Positions 7,240 to 14,912 of a DNA stretch of 34,849 nt are shown here, piece after piece. Position 1 is the first letter of the stretch; the number at the start of each line of letters is the position of its first letter. The stretch spans positions 1 through 34,849 of the forward strand of contig NZ_BMRP01000064.1 in NCBI RefSeq assembly GCF_014648695.1, written 5' to 3'. The DNA is from Streptomyces albospinus (lineage in GTDB: Bacteria; Actinomycetota; Actinomycetes; Streptomycetales; Streptomycetaceae). The translations under genes and the position numbers were made by a program. The notes below the pieces were generated by a model. The model saw only the letters and a list, made by a program, of their open reading frames with translations. It was not told the origin of the DNA and ran no database searches.

Positions 7240-7505
7240 AAAGGGCAAGTTCGGCAGTCCCTGCCGGTGCATTCGTGATGGTGAGCCCAGGCGAGTAGTC
7301 ATGGGGGCTGTCGCAGGACATCCGAGAAGTTGAAGCCTTGCCCTCGACCGAGTGTGAACGGACCAGTGGGAGTTGTTGTTGTCCGGGAGACTGCCGTGGA
7401 TGGACTTGTGGTCGTCCGGCCGTGACTTGACACGGAAGAGCATGCGGAGGTCCCCCAAAGGGCGGCGACGCAGGCAGCGCTCAAGGCAAGGAATTGAAGC
7501 TTCAT
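7130..7505 (-). pseudogene. Frameshifted lipoprotein with PEBP/YbhB-like fragment
   Basis: From ATG 7505 the minus strand encodes a lipoprotein-type signal, MKLQFLALSAACVAALWG then TSAC with C22 as the candidate lipidation site, followed by a Thr/Ser-rich linker and FNFSDV. The frame stops at 7299, but the next frame continues as SPGLTITNAPAGTAELALFM and VDVQDQKIHWLQVGIP. The last two segments are the phosphatidylethanolamine-binding (YbhB/Raf-kinase-inhibitor-like) pattern of SPxLxWxxAPAGT followed by HWxxxxIP. The join near 7315-7320 is a single frameshift. The C-terminal half of a PEBP domain is absent: the sequence runs into the 3' end of the convergent decarboxylase relic. Confidence 0.5.
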
Positions 7506-7564
7506 ATGGCCAGCCTACGTGTCCTATTCGCCCGCCTATCGGGACACCCTTGAACCCTGTGCGG

Positions 7565-8398
7565 CTACGGCAGTTCGAAGCCCGGGTTCATTCCGCCGAG
7601 CGCGTTCACGCACAGGCAGTCCCGCTCCTCGGTGGCGGGCAGCGCGGCCACTGTGTCGAACAGCACGCCCCGCAACCGGTCCACGTTCGCCGCGAAGACC
7701 TTCAGCACCTCGTCGTGCGAGACGCCCTCCCCGGTCTCCGCCCCCGCGTCGAGGTCCGTGACCAGAGTCAACGACGTGTAGCACAGCTCCAGTTCACGGG
7801 CGAGCGCGGCTTCGGGATGACCGGTCATGCCCACCACGGACCAGCCCTGCGCCCGGTGCCACAACGATTCTGCGCGGGTGGAGAACCGCGGCCCCTCGAC
7901 GACGACCAGGGCTCCGCCCTCCACCGGCTTCCAGTCCCGTCCGCGCGCGGCCTTGAACGCGGCCGCCCTTCCGACGGTGCAGTACGGGTCGGCCAGGGAC
8001 ACGTGCACCACGTTCGGCACGGAGCCGTCCGGCAGCGGCAGCCCATCGAAGTACGTCTGCACCCGGGTCTTCGTGCGGTCCACCAGCTGGTCGGGGATCA
8101 GCAGCGTGCCCGGCCCGTACTCCGGGCGCAGTCCGCCCACCGCGCACGGGCCGAGCACCTGCCGTACGCCGACGGCGCGCAGCGCCCACAGGTTTGCGCG
8201 GTAGTTGATGCGGTGCGGCGGCAGATGGTGGCCGCGGCCGTGGCGGGGGAGGAAGGCGACCCGTCGGCCGGCTATCTCGCCGAGGAAGAGGGAGTCGCTG
8301 GGAGCTCCGTACGGGGTGTCGACCTGGACCTCGGTCACCTCGTCGAGGAAGGAGTAGAAGCCGGACCCGCCGATGACACCGATCTCCGCGTTCGTCAT
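7565..8398 (-). CDS. mtnP: S-methyl-5'-thioadenosine phosphorylase
   Basis: A 277-aa cytosolic PNP/MTAP family enzyme from ATG 8398. It splits methylthioadenosine with phosphate into adenine and methylthioribose-1-phosphate in methionine salvage. The N-terminus IGVIGGSGFYSFLD is the phosphate-binding GGSGfY loop. LPRHGRGHHLPPHRINYRAN (about residues 49-68) is the MTAP/PNP signature. VVVEGPRFSTRAES and VVGMTGHPEAALARELEL hold the substrate and phosphate contacts, with a conserved Asp in LVTDLDAG. Length matches the family. A purine nucleoside phosphorylase role is possible, but the HRINYRAN signature favours MTA. It stands alone. Confidence 0.93.
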   Translation of the reverse strand: MTNAEIGVIGGSGFYSFLDEVTEVQVDTPYGAPSDSLFLGEIAGRRVAFLPRHGRGHHLPPHRINYRANLWALRAVGVRQVLGPCAVGGLRPEYGPGTLLIPDQLVDRTKTRVQTYFDGLPLPDGSVPNVVHVSLADPYCTVGRAAAFKAARGRDWKPVEGGALVVVEGPRFSTRAESLWHRAQGWSVVGMTGHPEAALARELELCYTSLTLVTDLDAGAETGEGVSHDEVLKVFAANVDRLRGVLFDTVAALPATEERDCLCVNALGGMNPGFELP

Positions 8399-8998
8399 GC
8401 CCAGCACGCTAGCCGCGCCAGCACAGTTCGAGATCATGGCATCGGGAAACGTCATGATCTCGAAAGGAATTCGGCCGCCCAGAGCGGGTGTCCACCGTCG
8501 GAGTCGACAGCTCGGCAACTTGGGTACGCACTGACCTGTTCCGGGCTGTCAGGACGGCTGCGGGGAGGACGGCCGTTGGGGGCGGAGGCCACGGCCGCCC
8601 GGAGGTTCATGGAGTGCACGCTCCCTCGGTCGAAAGCTGCGGGTGAGGAGTCGGAGGTCGACTTCGCGGACACGTGGCTGGCTCTGGCCGGGCAGCGACG
8701 CATGTGCGTCCTCACGCTGCGCTGTCCTGCTCAGGCAAGGCTGTGCACCGGCCCGACCGCCTCGCAGGAGGCGTTCCTGAAGCCCCAGGTGGAGGCTTCG
8801 AAGGGCTGGACGGCGTGACGACTGCATTGCGAAGCACGGACGCCGGACAGGTTCCCAGCTTCCGCCAAGTGCCTGTCACACAGGTGGTCAGGACGGCGAC
8901 GGGCGGAGTCCCGAAGGTGCTTGTGGCCGGGAGACGTCCCTGTTCCGTAAGGCGGCCGGATGTTCCATGGCGGCCTTCCTCCGGGTGGGATGGAAGGC
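8399..8998. other. Intergenic stretch with only the IS21 relic
   Basis: Apart from the IstA fragment at 8590-8830, the 600 bp between the divergent mtnP and oxidoreductase starts show no convincing gene. A small inverted pair, CATGATCTCG near 8451-8463 and GATCATGG near 8433-8440, lies close to mtnP and might be regulatory, but is weak. Confidence 0.45.
8590..8830 (+). pseudogene. IS21-family IstA transposase relic
   Basis: Plus-strand frames carry pieces of IstA in the correct order but in alternating frames: PRSKAAGEESEVDFADTW and LALAGQRRMCVLTLRC, then SCSGKAVHR one frame away, then ASQEAFLKPQVEAS back in the first. The family pattern is GEEaEVDFGdvwvrLAG ... SgKAVHR ... QEAFLEGHVEA, the start of the DDE core. 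Only about 80 residues remain and several indels are needed, so it is dead. No terminal repeats were found. Confidence 0.6.
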
Positions 8999-10135
8999 AT
9001 GAGATCGCGCTTCTTTCCGCCCGTGTTCAAGGGCAGACTGCACGATGCCCGCACGGCCACCTCGATCGGGCGGTGGCTCGGCCTGGCGTTCGCGGTGTGC
9101 TTTTGCACCGGCTTGATCAGTCACTTCATGCAGCACCCGCCGGGATGGCTCGCCAACGAGCTGCCGAGCCGCCCGGTGTGGGGCTATCGGTTCACGCAGG
9201 GGCTCCATGTCGCTTCCGGTATCGCGGCGATCCCTTTGTTGCTCGCCAAGTTGTGGACGGTGTATCCCCGGCTGTTCGAGTGGCCCCCGGTGCGCTCGGT
9301 GCGGCACGCCTTGGAACGGGTGTCGGTGGCCGTCCTGGTCGCGGCGGCCCTCTTCGAGCTGGCGACCGGCCTGCTGAACACCGCCCAGTGGTACCCGTGG
9401 ACCTTCCCCTTCGTGCAAGTGCACTACGCCGTGGCCTGGCTGCTGGTGGGAGCGCTGGTACTGCACATCGCGGTCAAGGCACCCGAGATCGCGGCACACT
9501 GGAGCCGTCGCTCGGCGGGCACGCTGTCCCTGCCCGCTGAGGACGCCCCCGATCGGCGCTCCCTGCTCGCCGCGGTGGCAGCGGCGGTCGGCGCGGTCAC
9601 CGTGACCACGGTGGGGCAGTCCTTCACGCCGTTGAAGGACCTCGCCCTCCTCGCGCCGCGCCACCCCGACCATGGTCCTGAGGGGCTGCCGGTCAACCGG
9701 ACCGCCGCGGCGGCCGGCGTCGGCCTGATCCACGCCGAGCGCTACCGCCTGACCATCTCCGGACCGCGGCTCTACACGCTGACGTTGGACGAGCTGCGCG
9801 CACTGCCCCAGCACGAGGTCGAGCTGCCGATCGCCTGCGTGGAGGGTTGGAGCAAGTCGGCGCACTGGACGGGCGTGCGCGTCGTGGACCTGCTGGAGCG
9901 GGCGGGCGCCCCGGCCCATGCGCGGGTACGAGTGGTGTCGTTGCAGACCCGGGGCGGTTACCGGGTCTCCGAGATGGGTCACGAGCACGCCCGGGACCCG
10001 CTGACCCTGCTCGCACTGCGGCTGAACGGTGAGGAACTGTCGCCCGACCACGGTTACCCGGCGAGACTGATCGCCCCGAACCGTCCGGGCGTGCTGCAGA
10101 CCAAGTGGGTCGGCCGACTGGAGGTGCTGTCATGA
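8999..10135 (+). CDS. Molybdopterin-dependent oxidoreductase with N-terminal cytochrome b-like membrane domain (copy 1)
   Basis: A 378-aa fusion. Residues 25-165 form about four membrane helices with histidines suited to haem (H70, H143, H156), like cytochrome b561. A linker with one more hydrophobic helix (RRSLLAAVAAAVGAVTVTTV) precedes a sulfite-oxidase/MsrP-type Moco domain (PF00174, residues 225-378). Within it PIACVEGWSKSAHWTGVRV holds the conserved cysteine C280 expected to bind molybdenum, and LSPDHGYPARLIAPNRPG is the family's C-terminal signature. It probably passes electrons between quinone and an unknown substrate at the membrane. The frame allows starts at 8960, 8990 and 8999; I chose ATG 8999 because MRSRFFPPVF leads straight into the conserved part. 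Its stop overlaps the next gene (ATGA). The paralog is at 18508. Confidence 0.9.
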   Translation: MRSRFFPPVFKGRLHDARTATSIGRWLGLAFAVCFCTGLISHFMQHPPGWLANELPSRPVWGYRFTQGLHVASGIAAIPLLLAKLWTVYPRLFEWPPVRSVRHALERVSVAVLVAAALFELATGLLNTAQWYPWTFPFVQVHYAVAWLLVGALVLHIAVKAPEIAAHWSRRSAGTLSLPAEDAPDRRSLLAAVAAAVGAVTVTTVGQSFTPLKDLALLAPRHPDHGPEGLPVNRTAAAAGVGLIHAERYRLTISGPRLYTLTLDELRALPQHEVELPIACVEGWSKSAHWTGVRVVDLLERAGAPAHARVRVVSLQTRGGYRVSEMGHEHARDPLTLLALRLNGEELSPDHGYPARLIAPNRPGVLQTKWVGRLEVLS

Positions 10136-10542
10136 GGGTGAACGTGCTGCGGCTGCTGGCCGGCATCGCCGGGCTGGCGCTGATGGGTGTCGGCGGGTCC
10201 CTGCTGCTGGACGTGCAGGACCTGATGGGTGTGCTGGAGTGGCTCGGCGGGGCGGTCGTGTTGCACGACGCGCTGATCGCGCCGTTGGTGCTGCTCGTCG
10301 GACTGGTGCTGGTCCGTGGCGGGGTGCGGGGGCCGGTCCGCGGGGCGCTGCTCGTGGCAGGCGCGCTGACAGCGGTGGCGCTGGCGGTGCTGCTGCGGCC
10401 GGGGCCGCGGGCCAACTCGACGGTGCTCCCGCTCGACTACCCGCGCAACTGGTTGCTGACCCTGGTGGCCGTGGCTACGGTCACGGCTCTGCTGGTGGCG
10501 GCAAAGGAGGTCCGTAGCAGCCGACGGCGTCCGCCTTCGTGA
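10132..10542 (+). CDS. Small integral membrane protein
   Basis: A 136-aa protein from ATG 10132, coupled to the oxidoreductase by an ATGA overlap. It is almost all hydrophobic: about four helices (LLAGIAGLALMGVGGSLLL, VVLHDALIAPLVLLVGLVLV, ALLVAGALTAVALAVLL, WLLTLVAVATVTALLVAA) and a basic tail. The motif LGGAVVLHDALIAP has a counterpart in the 167-aa protein after the second oxidoreductase (FVGAAILHDLILLP at 19932), so these two look like homologous partners, perhaps a quinone-side or assembly subunit. I cannot name a family. Confidence 0.8.
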   Translation: MRVNVLRLLAGIAGLALMGVGGSLLLDVQDLMGVLEWLGGAVVLHDALIAPLVLLVGLVLVRGGVRGPVRGALLVAGALTAVALAVLLRPGPRANSTVLPLDYPRNWLLTLVAVATVTALLVAAKEVRSSRRRPPS

Positions 10543-11030
10543 CGACGGCATCGTACGGGTGTCTTACGCACCGCCGGCCCTGGGCCCGCCCAGCCCAGGG
10601 CATTCCTACGTTGGCGTCATGCGCACCCTTCGTACAGTGGCCCTCGTACGTGCTGGCCTGGGCCGGGTGTCTCGGGTACGCGGCCTACTACTCGGGGCTG
10701 GACGCGGTGGCCGGTATCTCCGCCGGTGCGGTGGCGGGCAACGGGGTGCATGGGGCGGTGGGGTGGCTGTTCTCCACAGGCGACGAGTTGGGCCGGGCAG
10801 GGGTGTACGCGCTGACGCTCGCCGCTCTGTCCGCCGGCTCGGTGCTGCTGCGACGCCACGGCGTCCGGGAGCTGCCCGGGGCCGTGGTGGTGCTGGGGGC
10901 GTGCTGGTTGTTCCTCGACAGTCACATCTTCTGGCCCCGCGGCGTGTTCACCATGCTCGCGTTCGCCGTGGGCTTCGGTCTGCTGACCGTGGCGGCGTCC
11001 CGCTGGTCCGGACGGCTTACGAACCCCTGA
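10539..11030 (+). CDS. Hypothetical membrane protein
   Basis: Open frame overlapping the previous stop (GTGA at 10539). Translated from there, the first 37 residues (HRRPWARPAQG...) are not membrane-like; the hydrophobic part begins at YVLAWAGCLGYAAYYSG, so GTG 10650 is an equally good start. Three or four helices follow (GVYALTLAALSAGSVLL, GAVVVLGACWLFLD, VFTMLAFAVGFGLLTVAA). No family recognised. The clean hydrophobic periodicity and its position between the oxidoreductase pair and the epimerase support a real gene. Confidence 0.55.
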   Translation: MTTASYGCLTHRRPWARPAQGIPTLASCAPFVQWPSYVLAWAGCLGYAAYYSGLDAVAGISAGAVAGNGVHGAVGWLFSTGDELGRAGVYALTLAALSAGSVLLRRHGVRELPGAVVVLGACWLFLDSHIFWPRGVFTMLAFAVGFGLLTVAASRWSGRLTNP

Positions 11031-11082
11031 CGGATTCCCGTCCCGGCATCCACAGACGGGCTGCCAAGCTTGGCGTCGGAGC

Positions 11083-12135
11083 ATGTTGATCCTGGTCACC
11101 GGAGGTGCGGGCTTCATCGGCTCGCACATCGTCAGCGCTTTCACCGGCGCCGGGCACGAGGTACGCGTGCTCGACGCCCTCCTGCCCGCCGCCCACCGTA
11201 CGCCGCCGCCCGTCCCCGATGGTGTCGACTGGCGCCACGCGGATGTGCGCGACAGGGGAGCGGTGGTGGACGCCCTGCGCGGCGTGGGCGCCGTCTGCTA
11301 TCAGGCGGCGATGGTCGGGCTCGGCAAGGACTTCGCGGACGCGCCCGACTATGTCGGCTGCAACGACCTCGGCACGGCCGTACTGCTGGCAGGCATGGCC
11401 GCGGCCGGGGTGCGACGGCTCGTGCTGGCGAGTTCCATGGTCGTCTACGGCGAGGGCCGCTACGAGTGTGCCCAGCACGGCGTCGTACGGCCGGGGCCGC
11501 GACGGATCGCCGAGCTCGACGCGGGCCGTTGCGAACTACCGTGCCCACACTGTGGCGAGCCCCTGTCCGCCGGCCTGGTGGAGGAGGAAGCGCCGACCGA
11601 TCCGCGCAACGTCTACGCGGCCACCAAGCTCGCCCAGGAGCACCTGGCCGCGTCGTGGGCACGGGCGACCGGTGGACGGGTGGCGGCGCTTCGTTACCAC
11701 AACGTGTACGGACCCGGCATGCCGCGGGACACACCGTACGCGGGAGTCGCCTCCTTGTTCCGGTCCGCGCTCGCGCGTGGTGAGGCACCGCGTGTGTTCG
11801 AGGACGGCGGTCAGCGCCGGGACTTCGTGCAGGTGAGGGACGTCGCGGGGGCCAACCTCACGGCCATCGACGGGCTGCCCGCTCTGCCGGAGGGTGGCTT
11901 GCGGGCGTACAACGTCGGCAGTGGTGACCCGCACACGGTGGGGGAGATGGCCGCCGCCCTGGTCGCGGCACACGGCGGCGACGCGCCCGTCGTCACCGGG
12001 GAGTACCGGCTCGGCGACGTCCGCCACATCACCGCCTCCTCGCGCAGGCTGTGCGACGAGCTGGGCTGGAAACCGGTGGTGGGCTTCGCCGAGGGAATGG
12101 CGGAGTTCGTGAAGGCACCGCTGCGGGCCGGCTGA
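11083..12135 (+). CDS. NAD-dependent sugar epimerase/dehydratase with zinc-ribbon insertion (dTDP-L-rhamnose 4-epimerase-like)
   Basis: A 350-aa extended SDR from ATG 11083. TGGAGFIGSH (residues 6-15) binds NAD. S117/S118, Y178 and K182 (NVYAATKLAQEH) form the catalytic set, and RYHNVYGPGMPRDTPYAG is the substrate loop. An insertion between residues 126 and 162 carries C129-x2-H132 and C150, C154-x2-C157 (ELPCPHCGEP), a probable zinc knuckle. This insertion is typical of the WbiB/TllE type dTDP-L-rhamnose 4-epimerases, so that activity is a reasonable guess, not proven. It would supply an activated sugar in the cytosol, which fits the glycosyltransferases at 14187 and 16413. It ends at a strong hairpin shared with the convergent kinase gene. 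Confidence 0.88.
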   Translation: MLILVTGGAGFIGSHIVSAFTGAGHEVRVLDALLPAAHRTPPPVPDGVDWRHADVRDRGAVVDALRGVGAVCYQAAMVGLGKDFADAPDYVGCNDLGTAVLLAGMAAAGVRRLVLASSMVVYGEGRYECAQHGVVRPGPRRIAELDAGRCELPCPHCGEPLSAGLVEEEAPTDPRNVYAATKLAQEHLAASWARATGGRVAALRYHNVYGPGMPRDTPYAGVASLFRSALARGEAPRVFEDGGQRRDFVQVRDVAGANLTAIDGLPALPEGGLRAYNVGSGDPHTVGEMAAALVAAHGGDAPVVTGEYRLGDVRHITASSRRLCDELGWKPVVGFAEGMAEFVKAPLRAG

Positions 12136-12159
12136 GCCTTCCCCGGTGACAACTCGGAA

Positions 12160-12191
12160 GGGCCGTCCCTGTACTTCCACAGGGACGGCCC
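12160..12191. terminator. Bidirectional hairpin terminator
   Basis: Perfect 13-bp inverted repeat, GGGCCGTCCCTGT and ACAGGGACGGCCC, with a 6-nt loop, in the 78-bp gap between the convergent epimerase and histidine kinase genes. Confidence 0.85.
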
Positions 12192-12213
12192 CTCTCCGGA
12201 CGGGAAAGTGGAC

Positions 12214-13326
12214 TCAGGCGGCTGTCGGCAGGCGGACCTCGAAGCGGCAGCCGCCGGGCACATTGTGGACGGCGGCCCGGCCGCTGTGGGCCTCGACGAT
12301 GCCCCGCACGATGGCCAGACCCAGGCCCGCACCGGCGGGTGGGGTGCGGGCGTCGGTGCCGCGCCAGCCGGTGTCGAAGACGCGGGGCAGGTCCTCGGCC
12401 GGGATGCCGCCGCAGCCGTCGGTCACCGAGACGACGACGCTGCCGTCCTCCTGCCGGGCTGAGACGGCGACCGTTCCGTCGGTGGGCGTGCGGTGGATGG
12501 CGTTGACGAGGAGGTTGGCCAGGACGCGGGACATCTCGTGGCCGTCGACCTCGATCGGCACCGGCTCGACTCCGTCGCCGACGAGCCGTACGCCGTGTTC
12601 CTTGGCCAGGGCGTCGGCGCCCGCGATCGCGTCGCCGACGAGGTCGTAGACCGACATGCGGGCCGTGTTCAGGGCGAGCACGCCGGCCTGGATGCGGGAG
12701 AGTTCGAACAGGTCGCTGACCATCTCGCTGAGCCGCTCGACCTCTGTGCGGATCCGGGCGTGGTAGACGTTCGGATCGTCGACCATGCCGTCCTCAAGCG
12801 CCTCGGTCATCGCCTGCAGCCCGGCGAGCGGGGTGCGCAGGTCGTGGGAGATCCAGGCGACCAGCTCCCGTCGGGACTCCTCCAAGGCCCGCTCGCGCTC
12901 CCTGGAGGCGGCCAGCTTCGCACTGGTCGTGTCCAGCTCCCGCACCAGTTGGGCCAGTTCAGCCGTGGGGGCGGTCTTGGGCGGGGTGAAGCGGCCCTCG
13001 TCACCGAGAGCGCGGGTGGCCTCGGCGAGGGCCCGGCTGCCCTTGACGACGCTGCGGCCCAGGACGAGCGCCACCGCGAGGGAGACGACCGCCGCGATGG
13101 AGCACACCATGGTGACGACCCACAGGTCGTGATCCGACAGCAGCATCGCCCACGACACGAGCATCGTCCCGGCGAGCATCGCCGCCACGGCAACGGCGGT
13201 GACCACGGCCAGCGACAGCGCGACCGAGCGGTTGCGCAGCAACCTCAGGGCGGCCACACCGAGCACTCCGGCGAGGCTCGCGCCGATCGCCGCGTACAGG
13301 GCGATCAGGAAGGTGTCACGCAGCAT
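12214..13326 (-). CDS. Sensor histidine kinase
   Basis: A 370-aa membrane kinase from ATG 13326. Helices at about residues 5-28, 35-62 and 69-90 form the sensor with very short loops, so it may sense within the membrane. A HAMP-like stretch follows (GSRALAEATRALGDEGRF), then the H-box ELVAWISHDLRTPLAGL with H161 as the autophosphorylated residue. The ATPase domain shows the N-box (LANLLVNAIHRTP), G1 (VTDGCGGIPAEDLPRVFDTGW) and G2 (GAGLGLAIVRGIVEAHSG). It overlaps the response regulator stop by 11 bp, so the two form one operon and a cognate pair. The stimulus is not evident. Confidence 0.93.
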   Translation of the reverse strand: MLRDTFLIALYAAIGASLAGVLGVAALRLLRNRSVALSLAVVTAVAVAAMLAGTMLVSWAMLLSDHDLWVVTMVCSIAAVVSLAVALVLGRSVVKGSRALAEATRALGDEGRFTPPKTAPTAELAQLVRELDTTSAKLAASRERERALEESRRELVAWISHDLRTPLAGLQAMTEALEDGMVDDPNVYHARIRTEVERLSEMVSDLFELSRIQAGVLALNTARMSVYDLVGDAIAGADALAKEHGVRLVGDGVEPVPIEVDGHEMSRVLANLLVNAIHRTPTDGTVAVSARQEDGSVVVSVTDGCGGIPAEDLPRVFDTGWRGTDARTPPAGAGLGLAIVRGIVEAHSGRAAVHNVPGGCRFEVRLPTAA

Positions 13327-14059
13327 CGTCCGCCCCGTTCGTCTCAGGTGTGTCGAAGCGGTAGCCGACGCCCCACACGGTGTTGATCAGCCGGGGGCGG
13401 GCCGGGTCGTCCTCGATCTTCTCGCGCAGCCGCCGTACATGGACGGTGACGGTGGACAGGTCGCCGAACTCCCAGCCCCACACGCGACGCATCAGTTCCT
13501 CCCGGCTGGTGGCTCGCCCGGGATTGCGCAGGAAGAACTCCAGCAGATCGAACTCCCTGAAGGTCAGGGCAAGTTCCTGACCGTGGCGGGTCGCCCGGCG
13601 AGCCGTGGGGTCCAGGGCGAGCGGTCCGGCCCACAGTCCGGTCAGGCGCGGTGCGGACGGTGCGCTCTGCGCTGTCGCCAGCGCTCCCGCACGGCGCAGC
13701 ACCGACTCCACCCGCAGGACCAGCTCCCTCGGGCTGAAAGGCTTGGTGACATAGTCGTCGGCCCCGACCTCCAGGCCGAGGATGCGGTCCTCCTCGTCAC
13801 CCCGCGCCGTCAGCATGATCACGGGCAGCGGACCGGTCTCGCGGATCCGGCGGCAGACCTCCAACCCGTCCATGCCGGGCAGCATGAGGTCCAGCACCAC
13901 CAGTTCCGGCGGCTGTGCCATGGCCCTGGCCACGGCGGACGGGCCGTCGGCGGCCACATCGACGTCGAAGCCCGCCCGGGTCAGGTATCCGGCGACGACC
14001 TCGGAGACAGTCGGGTCGTCGTCCACGACGAGTACGCGTTTCACGGTATCGAGTCTCAC
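13316..14059 (-). CDS. OmpR/PhoB-family response regulator
   Basis: A 247-aa two-domain regulator. Receiver: VLVVDDDPTVSE with the acidic pocket, LVVLDLMLPGMDGLEV with D57 as phosphoacceptor, and VTKPFSPREL with the conserved lysine. DNA-binding winged helix from about residue 150: LTFREFDLLEFFLRNPGRAT, SREELMRRVWGWEF, VTVHVRRLREKI and the wing VWGVGYRF. I prefer GTG 14059 because GAAGGG lies five bases ahead; GTG 14044 (KRVLVV) lacks such a site. It drives a divergent region that contains a perfect tandem 21-bp repeat, a likely target of this regulator, and may thereby control the glycosyltransferase operon at 14187. Confidence 0.93.
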   Translation of the reverse strand: MRLDTVKRVLVVDDDPTVSEVVAGYLTRAGFDVDVAADGPSAVARAMAQPPELVVLDLMLPGMDGLEVCRRIRETGPLPVIMLTARGDEEDRILGLEVGADDYVTKPFSPRELVLRVESVLRRAGALATAQSAPSAPRLTGLWAGPLALDPTARRATRHGQELALTFREFDLLEFFLRNPGRATSREELMRRVWGWEFGDLSTVTVHVRRLREKIEDDPARPRLINTVWGVGYRFDTPETNGADDAA

Positions 14060-14093
14060 ACCGCCCTTCGCCGGTCAGCAGGAGCGGCAGCGA

Positions 14094-14143
14094 ACGTCAG
14101 AGATCCGTAAGGACTGCCGCCGACGTCAGAGATCCGTAAGGAC
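14094..14143. promoter_or_regulatory. Perfect 21-bp tandem direct repeat, candidate response-regulator site
   Basis: Two identical 21-bp copies lie at 14094-14114 and 14123-14143, a 29-bp period with an 8-bp spacer. The core is GTCAGAGATCCGTAAGG. They sit in the short divergent region between the OmpR-type regulator and the GT2 operon. Tandem direct repeats are the usual binding pattern of OmpR/PhoB regulators, which makes this a good operator candidate for autoregulation and operon control. Confidence 0.7.
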
Positions 14144-14186
14144 GCCAAGTCCCTTATGTTCCTTTTGTGTTCGTAGGGTGAGTGGG

Positions 14187-14912
14187 GTGATCGAGACTTC
14201 CCCCTCTTGCCCTGCCCGGGTCGATGTGGTGCTGCCCTGTCTGGACGAGGTCGAGGCCCTGCCGTGGGTGCTCGACCGGATCCCGCCCGGCTGGCGCGCC
14301 ATCGTGGTCGACAACGGCTCCACCGACGGCTCGGCGGACATCGCCCGCGCACTCGGCGCCCACGTGGTGACCGAGCCGGTGCGCGGCTTCGGCGCCGCCT
14401 GCCACGCCGGCCTGATGGCCGCCACCGCCGACGTCGTCTGCTTCTGCGACTGCGACGCCTCCCTCGACCCCGCCCTGCTGCCGGACATCGCCGCACCCGT
14501 GCTCAACGGCACCGCCGATCTGGTGCTGGGCCGGCGGCGCCCCACGTCCCCCAAGGCGTGGCCTGTGCACGCCCGCCTGGCCAACCTGGAACTGGCCCGG
14601 CTCATCCGCAGACGTACCGGGGTGCGCCTGCACGACCTCGGCCCGATGCGCGCCGTCCGCCGTGAGGCTCTGCTCGCCCTGGACCTGACCGACCGGCGCT
14701 CCGGCTACCCGCTGCAGATGGTGGTGCGCGGCGCCGACGCCGGCTGGCGGGTGCGCGAGACGGAGGTGCCCTACCACCCGCGCACCGGCCGCTCCAAAGT
14801 CACCGGCACCTGGCGGGGCACCTGGCAGGCGGTACACGACATGCGCGCCGTGCTCGCCGAGACGCCCGCCACCACGACCGCCGTCGCCGGCGTGCGGGGA
14901 GGCGGACGATGA
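14187..14912 (+). CDS. Family 2 glycosyltransferase
   Basis: About 241 aa from GTG 14187 (GTG 14178 is an in-frame alternative; an AGGG at 14175 suits 14187 better). GT-A fold: VDVVLPCLDEVEALPWVL at the N-terminus, AIVVDNGSTDGSADIARALG for nucleotide binding, GFGAACHAGL, and CFCDCDASLDPALLP in the position of the DXD metal motif. LHDLGPMRAVRREAL and SGYPLQMVVRGADAGWRV are as in the DPM-synthase/UgtP-like group. No membrane segment, so it acts at the cytosolic face, probably loading sugar onto a lipid carrier. It heads the four-gene operon, with 4-bp overlap to the DUF2064 gene. Confidence 0.9.
   Translation: MIETSPSCPARVDVVLPCLDEVEALPWVLDRIPPGWRAIVVDNGSTDGSADIARALGAHVVTEPVRGFGAACHAGLMAATADVVCFCDCDASLDPALLPDIAAPVLNGTADLVLGRRRPTSPKAWPVHARLANLELARLIRRRTGVRLHDLGPMRAVRREALLALDLTDRRSGYPLQMVVRGADAGWRVRETEVPYHPRTGRSKVTGTWRGTWQAVHDMRAVLAETPATTTAVAGVRGGGR

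Noticed and set aside
7373..8818. 481-codon plus-strand frame opposite mtnP
   Set aside because: The part over mtnP is a shadow. Only the last 75 codons carry signal, reported separately as the IS21 relic.
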